From: DATARH01 sp963773625
GTDB taxonomy: Bacteria; Pseudomonadota; Alphaproteobacteria; ATCC43930; CGMCC-115725
Reading direction: 5' to 3'
NCBI GenBank assembly: GCA_963773625.1
Contig: CAVZCJ010000022.1
Span: 92,877 to 156,876, forward strand
Length of the DNA: 64,000 nucleotides
This document shows positions 54,167-62,496 of the stretch, one piece after another (the stretch's first letter is position 1; the number at the start of each line of letters is the position of its first letter). The notes under the pieces are model-generated. The model ran no database searches and was not told the origin of the DNA. It was given only the letters and a program-made list of their open reading frames with translations. Position numbers and translations under genes: made by a program.

Positions 54167-55506
54167 GCGGGTTGCCTCTCTGTCCCGGTGCGCGAACCGC
54201 CCGCCTGCGCTCGCGCCGCAGTCTGCAAATTGGCACGGTTCCACGAAATGGCAACATGCGCGCCGCCATCAATAAGGTTATCGAAGGCGAGCGTGGCGCC
54301 GCTGCGCTCCAACAGGCTCTGCGCGATAAAAATGCCCAGCCCCATGTGGTCTTGGTTGCCCGACCGGGTCGAAAGATAGGGCTCGCCAAGCCGACCCAGC
54401 AGATGCGGCGGGAAGCCAGGCCCATCGTCGGCGATCTCGACCGTGACCGCGTCGCGATCCCAACTGGTGGTGACGCTGACCTCGTGGCGGGCGAACTGCA
54501 CCGCGTTCTGAATGAGGTTGTTGAGCCCATGCATGATCTCCGGGCTGCGCTGCACCAGCGGCTCGTCCTCGGCCGCCGCCGCCGTCGTCGCGAAGATGAG
54601 GCGAATCCGGGCGTCGTGATAGAGCGCGCCGGCGGCTTCGACCAGCGCCGAGATCGGCATTCTCTGGTAGGGCGAGCCGCCATCCTCCTCGGGCTGATGC
54701 GCCAGCTCGGCGAGGATGTGGCGGCAGCGCTCCGACTGGCTCAACAACAGCGCCGCGTCCTCGGCATGCGGCGACGACGCCGGCAAGTCGCGCGCCAGCT
54801 CCTTGGCGATCACCGCGATCGTCGCCAGCGGGCTGCCGAGCTCGTGCGCCGCCGCCGCCGCCAGCGCGCCGACCGCCGAAACGCGCTGCTCGCGCGCCAG
54901 CGCGAGCTGGGTCGCCGCCACCGCGTCGCGCAAGCGCCGCGCCTCCTGCGCCACCGACAGGGTGTAGCCGCCGATGAAAAGCGTCGCGATGACCAGCGCC
55001 ACCCAGATGCCGAGCACGAGGTCGGACGGAAAGACGAACGGCGTCTGGCGCCAGGGCAATGGGTCATGCACCAGAGCAAGAACGGTGATGCCGATGACGG
55101 CGAGCGTCGCCAGCGCGATCACCGGGCGTTGCGACAATGCCGTGGCGGCCACGGTCACCGGCGCCAGCATCAGGATCGAAAACGGGTTTTCCAGCCCGCC
55201 GGTCAGGTACAAGAGGATCGCCAGCTGCAGCGTGTCATAGGCGAGATAAAGCGCGGCGGCGCGCTCGCCCAGCCTGGTTCCGGCGCGGTGATAGAGCACC
55301 GAGCCGAGATTGAGCACCACCGAGCAACCGACGACGATCAGCGCCGGAAAGAGCGGCAGGCGGAAGCCGAGAAAGAAATGCACGATCAGCAAGGTCAGCG
55401 CCTGGCCGGTGACCGCAACCGAGCGGATCAGCACCAGGCGGCGCAGGCTGATGCGGTCGAAGGCGGTGCGCGCCTCGGCCGGCGTGGCCATGGTGGCGAC
55501 TGTCAT
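54163..55506 (-). CDS. regB: Redox sensor histidine kinase RegB/ActS/PrrB
   Basis: A 447-residue sensor kinase with about six membrane helices (residues ~25-190). The quinone-sensing heptapeptide GGLENPF is intact (LYLTGGLENPFSIL). The H-box is AAAAHELGSPLATIAVIAKEL; the redox-active Cys position is present (QSERCRHILAELAH); ATPase motifs GLNNLIQNAVQFA, DDGPGFPPHLLGRLGEPY and GLGIFIAQSLLERSG follow. Start is ATG 55506 (TVATMATPAEARTAFDRI); an in-frame extension to 55551 only translates an adjacent palindromic repeat. It is followed directly by regA. Confidence 0.92.
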   Translation of the reverse strand: MTVATMATPAEARTAFDRISLRRLVLIRSVAVTGQALTLLIVHFFLGFRLPLFPALIVVGCSVVLNLGSVLYHRAGTRLGERAAALYLAYDTLQLAILLYLTGGLENPFSILMLAPVTVAATALSQRPVIALATLAVIGITVLALVHDPLPWRQTPFVFPSDLVLGIWVALVIATLFIGGYTLSVAQEARRLRDAVAATQLALAREQRVSAVGALAAAAAHELGSPLATIAVIAKELARDLPASSPHAEDAALLLSQSERCRHILAELAHQPEEDGGSPYQRMPISALVEAAGALYHDARIRLIFATTAAAAEDEPLVQRSPEIMHGLNNLIQNAVQFARHEVSVTTSWDRDAVTVEIADDGPGFPPHLLGRLGEPYLSTRSGNQDHMGLGIFIAQSLLERSGATLAFDNLIDGGAHVAISWNRANLQTAARAQAGGSRTGTERQPA

Positions 55507-55520
55507 GCGTTCCCTCTGGC

Positions 55521-55907
55521 CGTCATGGCCGGGCTTGTCCCGGCCATCCAATCTCAGATGAGTTGATCATAAAGATCGCGCCATTCTGGATTTTGTGGTC
55601 CGAGATGATGCGCAGCTTCCAGCGCCTAGGCCAGTGCTTGATATTATGCTCGCGCTGTATCGCTGCGAGGATGTGCTGGTAACGCTCAACTAAAACCAGC
55701 CGCTTGAGGCCATACCGCCTGGTGAACCCATCGAGCATCCCCTCCCGGTGCTCCCAGATGCGCCGGGGAAGATTACTGGTCACGCCAACGTACAATGTGC
55801 CGTTAGGCCGGTTTGTCATGATATAGACCCAACCTGCCATTAGGTCGGCAGCCTCCGGAACCCGTTTCGGCGCCCGTTGGATGGCCGGGACAAGCCCGGC
55901 CATGACG
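55521..55907. mobile_element. Candidate GIY-YIG element bounded by 31-bp perfect inverted repeats
   Basis: Left arm 55521-55551 and right arm 55877-55907 are exact reverse complements (CGTCATGGCCGGGCTTGTCC...). Each arm is itself palindromic around GGCCGGG/CCCGGCC. The 387-bp unit carries one GIY-YIG gene and sits in the intergenic space between regB and an ABC transporter operon. No clear direct repeat was found at the outer edges. Same organisation as the unit at 32.9-33.4 kb but with a different repeat family. Confidence 0.6.
55554..55840 (-). CDS. GIY-YIG nuclease family protein (one-base frameshift near the end)
   Basis: About 95 residues when restored. From ATG 55840: WVYIMTNRPNGTLYVGVTSNLPRRIWEHREG contains the GIY-type Tyr, the YVG core, Arg and His; the Glu lies in IQREHNIKHWPRRWK. 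One base is missing at 55596-55604; restoring it gives the usual family end NPEWRDLYDQLI and a stop at 55554-55556. As given, the frame runs on into the left inverted repeat. The frame also opens upstream into the right repeat (to 55903), giving a false MAGLVPAIQ N-terminus. Probably a nuclease-fold protein; activity unproven. Confidence 0.78.
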
Positions 55908-55950
55908 TCTGAACAATAATCATCGCGTCTAACATCGCCATATAGAGCCG

Positions 55951-56704
55951 ATGCCCGAGCCCGTCATCATCGTCGAGAATCTCGTCAAGCGCTACGGCAA
56001 GACACTGGCCGTGGGCGGGATCAGCTTTTCCGTCGAGCGCGGCGTCACCGCGGCGCTGCTCGGCGGCAACGGCGCCGGCAAGACCACGACCCTGGCGATC
56101 CTGCTCGGTCTGCTGCTGCCGACGCGAAGGCAAGGTGCGGGTGCTCGGCGAGGATATGCTGCGGCACCGCTACCGCGTGCTGCCGCGGATCAATTTTTCA
56201 TCGCCTTATGTCGACCTGCCGCACCGGCTGACCGTGCGGCAGAACCTTTCGGTCTATGCCCGGCTGTACGGCATTTCGCGCCCGCGCGAGGTGATCGATC
56301 GCCTCGCCAACGACCTGCAGATCACTCGCTTCCTCGACCGGCCGGCGGGCAAATTGTCGTCGGGGCAGAAGACCCGCGTGGCGCTCGCCAAGGCGCTGCT
56401 CAACGAGCCCGAACTGCTGCTGCTCGACGAGCCGACCGCCTCGCTCGACCCCGATACCGGCGACTGGGTGCGCTCTTATCTCGAAGCGTACCGGGCGCGC
56501 ACCGGCGCGACGATGCTGCTCGCCTCGCACAATATGGGCGAGGTCGAGCGGCTGTGCTCGCAGGTGATGATGATGAAGGCCGGGCAGATCGTCGACCGCG
56601 GCAGCCCCGACGAGCTGATCGGCCGCTATGGCCGCACCAACCTCGAAGAGGTGTTCCTGCACATCGCCCGCGCGCCGGAATTCGAGACGGAGCCGGCGCA
56701 ATGA
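55951..56704 (+). CDS. ABC transporter ATP-binding protein (one-base frameshift)
   Basis: About 250 residues when restored. Walker A is GGNGAGKTTTLAILLGLLLPT (near residue 38), the signature LSSGQKTRVALAKALL and Walker B LLLLDEPTASLDPDTG lie after the break, with the switch His in LLASHNMGEVE. One extra base at 56121-56128 separates Walker A from the rest; corrected, the sequence reads LLPTEGKVRVLGEDML. It belongs to the ABC-2 exporter group (DrrA/NodI-like). Its stop overlaps the permease start (ATGA), so they form one transporter; substrate unknown. Confidence 0.85.
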
Positions 56705-57501
56705 CCGCGTTCTCGCTGGGCCGCGTGTGGGCGATGATGCTGCGCTACCTCTATATCCTGCGCAGCTCGTGGCCGCGCACCCTGGAGCTGCTCTACTGGC
56801 CGACCCTGCAAGTGCTGATCTGGGGGTTCATGAGCCAGTTCTTCGCGCAGAACAGCTCCTATGTCGCGCGCGCCTTCGGCGTGCTCTTGGGCGCGGTGAT
56901 GCTGTGGGATTTGATGTTCCGCAGCCAGCTCGGGCTGTCGATCTCGTTTCTCGAGGAGATGTGGTCGCGAAATCTCGGGCATCTCTTCGCGACGCCGCTG
57001 CGCGCCTACGAATGGGTCGTCTCGCTGCTGGCGATGAGCGTCATCCGGGTGATGATCGGCATCGTCCCGGCGGCGCTGCTGGCGATCCCGCTCTACCATT
57101 ATTCGATCTTCGCGATGGGGCTGCCGCTCCTCGCTTTCGTCGCCGCGCTGATGGCGATGGGCTGGGCGCTGGGCCTGGCGATCTGCGGCCTCATCCTGCG
57201 CCACGGGATGGGCGCCGAAAGCCTCGCCTGGACGGTCATCTTCGCGCTGTCGCCGGTGAGTTGCGTCTATTACCCCGTGTCGATCCTGCCCGGCTGGCTG
57301 CAGCCGGTCGCCTGGAGCCTGCCGCAGACCTATGTGTTCGAGGGCATGCGCACGGTGCTGTTCCAGCACGTCTTCCGCACCGACTATTTCTTCGCGGCGA
57401 TCGGCCTCGACCTCGTCTACCTGGCGATCGGGATCACCATCCTGTTTCTCGCGTTCCGCGACGCCCGCCACCGCGGCGCGCTGATGCAGATGGGTGAGTA
57501 A
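56701..57501 (+). CDS. ABC-2 type transporter permease
   Basis: A 266-residue membrane protein with about six helices (e.g. TLQVLIWGFMSQFF; GVLLGAVMLWDLMF; MSVIRVMIGIVPAALLAIPL; LPLLAFVAALMAMGWALGLAICGLIL; DLVYLAIGITILFLAF). The conserved ABC-2 segment with SPVSCVYYPVSILPGWLQPVAWSLPQTYVFEGMR is present. It pairs with the ATPase just upstream by four-base overlap. ABC-2 exporters move lipids, polysaccharides or drugs; no cargo gene is adjacent. It converges with cobT, three bases apart. Confidence 0.88.
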   Translation: MTAFSLGRVWAMMLRYLYILRSSWPRTLELLYWPTLQVLIWGFMSQFFAQNSSYVARAFGVLLGAVMLWDLMFRSQLGLSISFLEEMWSRNLGHLFATPLRAYEWVVSLLAMSVIRVMIGIVPAALLAIPLYHYSIFAMGLPLLAFVAALMAMGWALGLAICGLILRHGMGAESLAWTVIFALSPVSCVYYPVSILPGWLQPVAWSLPQTYVFEGMRTVLFQHVFRTDYFFAAIGLDLVYLAIGITILFLAFRDARHRGALMQMGE

Positions 57502-57504
57502 GGC

Positions 57505-58522
57505 CTAAGCAGGACCGCTGACCCCGGCGTCAGCAAAGGTAGCCATCCCGGTGTGGCAGGCGATTGCGGCCTTGAGAATGCCGATCGCCAGCGTCGCGCC
57601 GGAGGCTTCGCCGAGGCGCATGCCGAGATCGAACAGCGCGTGCTTGCCGATCTTCTCTAGCAAAAGCCGGTGGCCCGGCTCGGCCGAGACATGGGCGACG
57701 ATGCAATGGTCGAGCGCGTGCGGGTCAGCAGCGAACAGCACCGCCGCGGCCGCGGTCGCGACGAACCCATCGAGCACCACCGGCACTCGGCCCACGCGCG
57801 CCGCCAGGGTGGCGCCGGCGATCGCCGCCAGCTCGTAGCCGCCAAGCCGGCGCAGCATTTCGAACGGATCGCCCGCCCTCGCGTGCCGCTCCGCCTGCCG
57901 CCGCGACGACGCTGCGCTTGTTGTCGAGCACGGCGCCGGCCACACCTGTGCCGGGCCCGGTCCAGTCCTCGGCGCTGCCGCCAAAGAGCGCCAGGCACAA
58001 CGCAGCCGCCGAGGTGGTGTTGGCGATGCCCATCTCGCCCAGCGCGATGATGTCGAGCCCGGGCTCGACCGCCATCATCCCGTACGCCATCGCCTTGGCG
58101 CATTCCGCATCCGACATGGCCGGGACATCGACGATGTCGGCGGTGGGCTGATCGAGGTTCATCTCGTAGACCCGCAGATCGGCGTCGACGATTTTGCAGA
58201 GCTGGTTCACCGCCGCGCCGCCGGCGACGAAGTTCTGCACCATCTGCGCCGTCACCGCCGCCGGATAGGCCGAGACCCCGTGCGCGGCGACCCCGTGATT
58301 GCCGGCGAAGACGCTGGTACGCGGGTGGTCGAGGCGCGGCGGGTGGCGGCCCTGCCAGGTGGCGAGCCAATGCGACAATTCCTCCAAGCGCCCGAGCGCG
58401 CCCGCCGGCTTGGTCAGCTGGCGCTCGCGCAGCATCGCCGCGGTGCCGGCCTCGAAATCGGGGCCGGGCAGATGCGCCATCAGCGCGCGGATTTCATCGA
58501 GGCTCGCCGGCGCTTCCGGCAT
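57505..58522 (-). CDS. cobT: Nicotinate-nucleotide--dimethylbenzimidazole phosphoribosyltransferase CobT (one-base frameshift)
   Basis: About 338 residues when restored, the usual CobT length. It makes alpha-ribazole phosphate from nicotinate mononucleotide and dimethylbenzimidazole for the lower ligand of B12. Motifs: GNHGVAAHGVSAYPAAVTAQMV, GEMGIANTTSAAA, and, after the break, LGGYELAAIAGATLAAR, PVVLDGFVATAAA and the C-terminal ACHTGMATFADAGVSG that holds the catalytic Glu region of the family. One extra base at 57898-57906 splits the gene. ATG 58522 has AAGGAGA upstream. Divergent from cobS across a palindromic repeat. Confidence 0.88.
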
Positions 58523-58541
58523 GCATGTCTCCTTCCAGTAG

Positions 58542-58616
58542 CCCCTCACCCCTCCCACGCCTTCGGCGCGGGTCCTTCCGTCTCCCCGCCGGCGGGGAGA
58601 GGATCGGGGTGAGGGG
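58542..58616. repeat. Palindromic repeat in the cobT-cobS divergent gap
   Basis: Outer 10-bp inverted arms CCCCTCACCC (58542-58551) and GGGTGAGGGG (58607-58616) enclose a perfect 20-bp palindrome (58581-58600, TCTCCCCGCC/GGCGGGGAGA). A REP-like element occupying most of the 131-bp promoter gap between the two cobalamin genes. Confidence 0.8.
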
Positions 58617-58653
58617 TAAATTCCCCGAGCTACATCTATCAGCAAAACGAACT

Positions 58654-59433
58654 ATGGTCGCGGCGATGAACGGCCTATCCGGCATCTTCGCGCAATTCCT
58701 CACCGCGACAACGGTGCTGACCCGGCTGCCGGTCGCGCCGCGAGATCAGAGCGACACGCCGAAGGAAGGCCTGGTGGCGGCCTGCTGCTGGGCGTTCCCA
58801 GTGGTCGGCGCCGGGGTCGGTTTTATCGCCGCCGGGGTGATGATGCTGGCAACCCTCTTCGGCCTGCACAACGCCGCCGCCGCGCTGCTCGGCCTCGTCG
58901 CCGCCGGTCTCGTGACCGGAGCGATGCACGAGGACGGGCTCGCCGATACCGCCGACGGGTTCGGCGGCGGGCACACGCGCGAAGAAAAGCTCGCAATCAT
59001 GCGCGACAGCCGCCAAGGCAGCTACGGCATCATCGCGCTCATCGTCACCATCGGGCTGCGCGCGGTAGCGCTGACCGCGATGCCGGACCCCATCGAGGGC
59101 GCGCTGGCGCTGATCGCCGCGCATGCCGCGTCGCGCGCCGCGCTGCCGCCGGCGCTCTATCTGATGCACCCGGCGCGCGAGGACGGGCTCGGCGCGACGG
59201 CGGGGAAGCCGAGCCTCGGCGCCTTGCTGGTCGCGGTCTCAATCGGCGCGGCGGTGGCGATCGGGATGCTCGGCCCGTGGCGCGGCCTTGCCGCGCTCGC
59301 GGCGACGGCGGTGGCGGTCGCCGCCACGGCGGTGCTTGCGCAGCGCCAGATCGGCGGCTACACCGGCGACGTCCTGGGCGCATTCCAACAAGTGGGAGAG
59401 ATCGTCATGCTGCTGGTGGCGGCGGCGCGATGA
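58654..59433 (+). CDS. cobS: Cobalamin synthase CobS (adenosylcobinamide-GDP ribazoletransferase)
   Basis: A 259-residue inner-membrane enzyme that joins adenosylcobinamide-GDP with alpha-ribazole (phosphate). The diagnostic acidic motif is MHEDGLADTADGFGGG (near residue 88), followed by IMRDSRQGSYGIIAL; several hydrophobic helices (AGVGFIAAGVMMLATLFGL; LLGLVAAGLVTGA; LGALLVAVSIGAAVAIGML) fit. The C-terminal RQIGGYTGDVLGAFQQVGEI is conserved. Starts at ATG 58654 or 58666 are both plausible; family alignment does not decide. The alpha-ribazole-phosphatase-like gene overlaps its end by four bases. Confidence 0.92.
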   Translation: MVAAMNGLSGIFAQFLTATTVLTRLPVAPRDQSDTPKEGLVAACCWAFPVVGAGVGFIAAGVMMLATLFGLHNAAAALLGLVAAGLVTGAMHEDGLADTADGFGGGHTREEKLAIMRDSRQGSYGIIALIVTIGLRAVALTAMPDPIEGALALIAAHAASRAALPPALYLMHPAREDGLGATAGKPSLGALLVAVSIGAAVAIGMLGPWRGLAALAATAVAVAATAVLAQRQIGGYTGDVLGAFQQVGEIVMLLVAAAR

Positions 59434-60134
59434 GCGGTCCGCAAAATCAAGTGTCGCCGTTCAACCCCGGCGCGGTCGGCGCAGGCGACGCCGGCCGGGA
59501 GGCGGTGACGACGCGCTTTTGGTGGGTGCGCCACGCGCCGGTGGCGCATGAGGGCCGCATCTACGGCCAAAAGGACATGCCGTGCGACTGCAGCGACGAG
59601 GCGGTGTTCGCCGGCCTCGCCCGCCAATTGCCGAGAAAGGCGGTGTGGGCGGTGAGCAATCTGCGCCGCACCCACGAGACCGCGCAGGCGATCGTGCGCG
59701 CCGGCCTGCCCGGCCCAAAGCAGATACCCGGGCCACACGCCCCGGCCATCCCCGACCTCGCCGAGCAAAATTTTGGCGACTGGCAGGGCATGACCTACGA
59801 GGAATTACGCCACTCACGCGGCGGCGCGTTCCACCGCTTCTGGCACGCCCCGGCGCACCAGCGCGTGCCCGGCGGCGAGAGCTTTGTCGAGATGATGGCG
59901 CGGGTCGACCGGGCGATCCTCGGCCTCATCGAGCAACATCGCGGCCACGACATCATCGCCGTCGCGCATGGCGGCACGATCCGCTCGGCACTCGGAATGG
60001 CGCTCGGCCTCGAGCCCGAGCACTGCCTGGCGTTCACGATGGAGAACTGCTCGTTGACCCGCATCGACCATATCGAGGGGCCGGGCATGGGTCACAACTG
60101 GCGGGTGATCACCGTCAACCGCCCGCCGAAATAG
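59430..60134 (+). CDS. cobC: Histidine phosphatase, probable alpha-ribazole phosphatase
   Basis: A 234-residue phosphoglycerate-mutase-fold phosphatase. The catalytic RHG-type motif is WWVRHAPVAHEG, with the second Arg in SNLRRTHETAQ and the catalytic His in IAVAHGGTIRSALG; the Glu is in GDWQGMTYEEL. Its four-base overlap with cobS (ATGA) and the surrounding cobalamin genes suggest CobC, which dephosphorylates alpha-ribazole or cobalamin-5-phosphate. The first ~28 residues (NQVSPFNPGAVGAGDAG) are an unusual N-terminal extension. A general phosphatase role remains possible. Confidence 0.8.
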   Translation: MSGPQNQVSPFNPGAVGAGDAGREAVTTRFWWVRHAPVAHEGRIYGQKDMPCDCSDEAVFAGLARQLPRKAVWAVSNLRRTHETAQAIVRAGLPGPKQIPGPHAPAIPDLAEQNFGDWQGMTYEELRHSRGGAFHRFWHAPAHQRVPGGESFVEMMARVDRAILGLIEQHRGHDIIAVAHGGTIRSALGMALGLEPEHCLAFTMENCSLTRIDHIEGPGMGHNWRVITVNRPPK

Positions 60135-60146
60135 CGGGGCTGGCGC

Positions 60147-60554
60147 TCAGCCCGGCTGGGGCATCTTCGGAAAGCGCTGGAGGTCGCCCAGCAGCGCCCA
60201 TGGCTGTGCGCTGTCGCAATAAATCTGCATCGCCGGCTTGACCGCGCCGGGATTGTCGAGCGTGCCGACCGGGATCATCACCACATCGGTCATGATCGCG
60301 GCCTCGATCTGTACCGGCGAGCCACATTGCGGGCAGAAGCGCCGGTAGGTGGCGTTGCCGGTGTCACCCTTCCCCTCGTAGGTGCTTACCGTGCCGGTCA
60401 TGCTGATCGCCGGTTTCGGCACCGCGAGCACAGAATTGAACGCCGTGCCCGACCCTTTTTGGCATGACGTGCAATGGCACACGCCGACAAAGATCGGCTC
60501 TGCCTCGCCGGAGTAACGCACCTTGCCGCACTGGCAGCCGCCCTCGATTTTCAT
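60147..60554 (-). CDS. GFA family zinc protein
   Basis: A 135-residue protein of the GFA (glutathione-dependent formaldehyde-activating enzyme-like, Mss4-fold) family. The zinc cysteines are visible as GGCQCGKVRY, CHCTSCQKGSG and RFCPQCGSPV. It starts at ATG 60554. Although some members bind glutathione adducts, most GFA proteins are uncharacterised and no formaldehyde gene is near. It is convergent with the phosphatase gene and divergent from the cobU riboswitch, so it is probably unrelated to cobalamin. Confidence 0.88.
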   Translation of the reverse strand: MKIEGGCQCGKVRYSGEAEPIFVGVCHCTSCQKGSGTAFNSVLAVPKPAISMTGTVSTYEGKGDTGNATYRRFCPQCGSPVQIEAAIMTDVVMIPVGTLDNPGAVKPAMQIYCDSAQPWALLGDLQRFPKMPQPG

Positions 60555-60607
60555 CGCCCGCTCCTCGATCGCCGAAAGTCGCAGTCTATAGCAGATTTTT
60601 TGCGCCC

Positions 60608-60775
60608 CGATGACGGGCGTGCTAGCGTTGCCCTCGCGATGCGACAGGGAAGTCCGGTGCGAGACCGGCGCTGCCCCCGCAACTGTTAGGGCGAGTTCCG
60701 CGGCAGTGGCCACTGGATGGTTTCCATCCGGGAAGGCGCCGCGGGCGACGACCCCGAGCCAGGAGACCTCCGCTT
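60608..60775 (+). ncRNA. Cobalamin (adenosylcobalamin) riboswitch
   Basis: The conserved core is readable: GGGAAGTCCGGTGCGAGACCGG (60648-60667 region), then GCTGCCCCCGCAACTGT, and the downstream box GCCAGGAGACC at 60758-60768, with the paired arm between (CCACTGGATGG...). This order and sequence define the cobalamin riboswitch aptamer. It lies 42 bases upstream of cobU and should lower expression of cobU-cobW-cobN when B12 is plentiful. The segment just after the aptamer is complementary to the cobU ribosome site. Confidence 0.95.
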
Positions 60776-60802
60776 CGCCGCTGAAACGGCACGATTCCTC
60801 GG

Positions 60803-60814
60803 GCGGAGGAGGAG
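60803..60814 (+). promoter_or_regulatory. cobU ribosome-binding site, predicted to be masked by riboswitch helix
   Basis: GCGGAGGAGGAG precedes the TTG start at 60818. The seven bases GCGGAGG (60803-60809) are exactly complementary to CCTCCGC (60767-60773), the end of the aptamer. Pairing would hide the Shine-Dalgarno, which suggests translational control. Confidence 0.6.
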
Positions 60815-60817
60815 CCT

Positions 60818-61357
60818 TTGTCATTCAAGGCGGGTGGATTGCCCGCGATCACCCTGGTTCTCGGCGGCGCGCGCTCGGGCAAGAGCCGCTTTGCCGAGGC
60901 GCTCGTCACCGGCGCGGCCAATTCCGGCACCTACATCGCCACCGCCGAGGCCGGCGACGCGGAGATGGCGGACCGCATCGCTCACCACCGCCTGCATCGC
61001 GGCGACTTTTGGCGCACCGTCGAAGCGCCGCTCGATGTCGCCGCGGCAATCCTCGCGCATGCCGACCCGGCGCGGCCGGTTTTGCTCGATTGCCTGACGT
61101 TGTGGTTGTCGAACCTGCTCGGCGCCGGGCGAGTCGTCGAGCACGAGACCGAAGCGCTGCTCGGCGCGATGCGCGATGCGCGCGGCCCCGCCGTGCTGGT
61201 CGCCAACGAGGTCGGCATGGGCCTGGTGCCCGAAACCCCGCTTGGCCGGCAGTTCCGCGACGCGGCCGGCCGGCTCAACCAGGCAGTTGCCTCGGTGGCC
61301 GACCGCGTCGTCTTTGTCGCGGCGGGACTGCCGCTGGTGTTGAAGGGAACCGCCTGA
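60818..61357 (+). CDS. cobU: Bifunctional adenosylcobinamide kinase/guanylyltransferase CobU (CobP)
   Basis: A 179-residue enzyme that phosphorylates adenosylcobinamide and then transfers GMP to it. Walker A is LVLGGARSGKSRFAE (near residue 15), a nucleotide/guanylylation site is in HRLHRGDFWRTVE, and the family segments LLDCLTLWLSNLL and VLVANEVGMGLVPETPLGRQFRDAAGRLNQ are present. It starts with TTG after a strong GGAGGAGGAG site. Its TGA overlaps the cobW ATG (TGATG), so the downstream genes are coupled. Expression is set by the riboswitch just upstream. Confidence 0.95.
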   Translation: MSFKAGGLPAITLVLGGARSGKSRFAEALVTGAANSGTYIATAEAGDAEMADRIAHHRLHRGDFWRTVEAPLDVAAAILAHADPARPVLLDCLTLWLSNLLGAGRVVEHETEALLGAMRDARGPAVLVANEVGMGLVPETPLGRQFRDAAGRLNQAVASVADRVVFVAAGLPLVLKGTA

Positions 61358-62395
61358 TGCGCCGCATCCCCGCGACCATCGTCACCGGTTTTTTGGGGGC
61401 CGGGAAAACCAGCCTGGTGCGCCACCTGATCGGCGCGGCGGCGGGGTATCGGCTGGCCATCATCGTCAACGAGTTCGGCGAACTCGGCATCGACCGCGAG
61501 CTGCTGCTCGGCTGCGGCGACGAAACCTGCGCCGACGACGACATCGTCGAGCTGGCGAACGGGTGCCTGTGTTGCACGGTCGCCGACGACTTCTTGCCGA
61601 CCCTGACCAAACTCATCGAACGCGACGCGCCCCCGATCATATCCTGATCGAGACGTCCGGCCTCGCGCTGCCGAAGCCGCTGGTGCAGGCCTTCGCCTGG
61701 CCGGAAATCCGCACCGCGACGACGGTCGACGGCGTGCTGACCGTGATCGACGCCGCCGCGCTCGCCGCCGGCCGCTTCGCGGACGATCCCGCCGCTGTCG
61801 CCGCACAGCGCGCCGCCGACCCGTCGGTCGATCACGACAACCCGCTCGAGGAAGTGTTCGGCGACCAGCTCGCCTGCGCCGACCTCGTCATCCTCAACAA
61901 GACCGACCTCGTCGCGGCGGCCGAGCTGGCGCGGCTGCGAAAGGAGATCGCGGTGCGGCTGCGCCCGGGCGTGCGGCTGATCGAAGCGCGCGACGGCAAG
62001 GTCGCGCCCGGCGTGGCGCTCGGTCTCGACGCCGCGGCCGAGGACGATCTGGCCGCGCGGCCCTCGGTTCACGAGCTCGAAGGCGAGCACGATCACGACG
62101 ATTTCGACAGCTTTGTCGTGACGCCGGCCCCGTCGGCGACGAAGGCGCCTTCCGCGACCGGCTCGCTGCGGCGATCCGCGCGCATGACATCCTGCGGGTG
62201 AAAGGCTTTGTCGACGTGCCCGGCCGCGACCGGCGGCAGATCGTCCAGGCGGTCGGCGACCGGGTGCAGCACTATTTCGACCGCCCCTGGGAGCCGGGCG
62301 AGACGCGTGCGACGCGGCTCGTGGTGATCGGCAAGAAGGGCCTCGACCGGGCCGCGATCGTGGCGGCGCTTGGGGCCGTGGGAGCACGACAGTGA
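61357..62395 (+). CDS. cobW: Cobalamin biosynthesis GTPase CobW (two one-base frameshifts)
   Basis: About 346 residues when restored. COG0523 GTPase: Walker A GFLGAGKTSLVRHL, the metal-binding CxCC motif in NGCLCCTVADDF, and NKTD for guanine recognition (VILNKTDLVAA). A His/Asp linker (EGEHDHDDFD) and the CobW C-terminal domain follow. One base is missing at 61629-61637 and one at 62123-62132; both flanks are conserved. CobW is a cobalt/zinc chaperone-type GTPase that helps deliver Co(II) to the cobaltochelatase CobN encoded next. ATG overlaps the cobU stop. Confidence 0.88.
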
Positions 62396-62405
62396 CATTT
62401 TCTTT

Positions 62406-62485
62406 CGTCATTCCCGCGAAGGCGGGAATCCAGGGCAACCGCTTCGTCGCTCGCCCCTGGCCTCCCGCCTTCGCGGGGGTGACGA
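62406..62485. repeat. 80-nt palindromic intergenic repeat, copy 2
   Basis: Same repeat as at 17411-17490: left half 62406-62435 and right half 62454-62485, same length and spacing, left halves almost identical. It sits between cobW and cobN inside the operon, and its right end (GGGGGTGACGA) is just upstream of the cobN start. Confidence 0.82.
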
Positions 62486-62496
62486 GAAAATATCAG

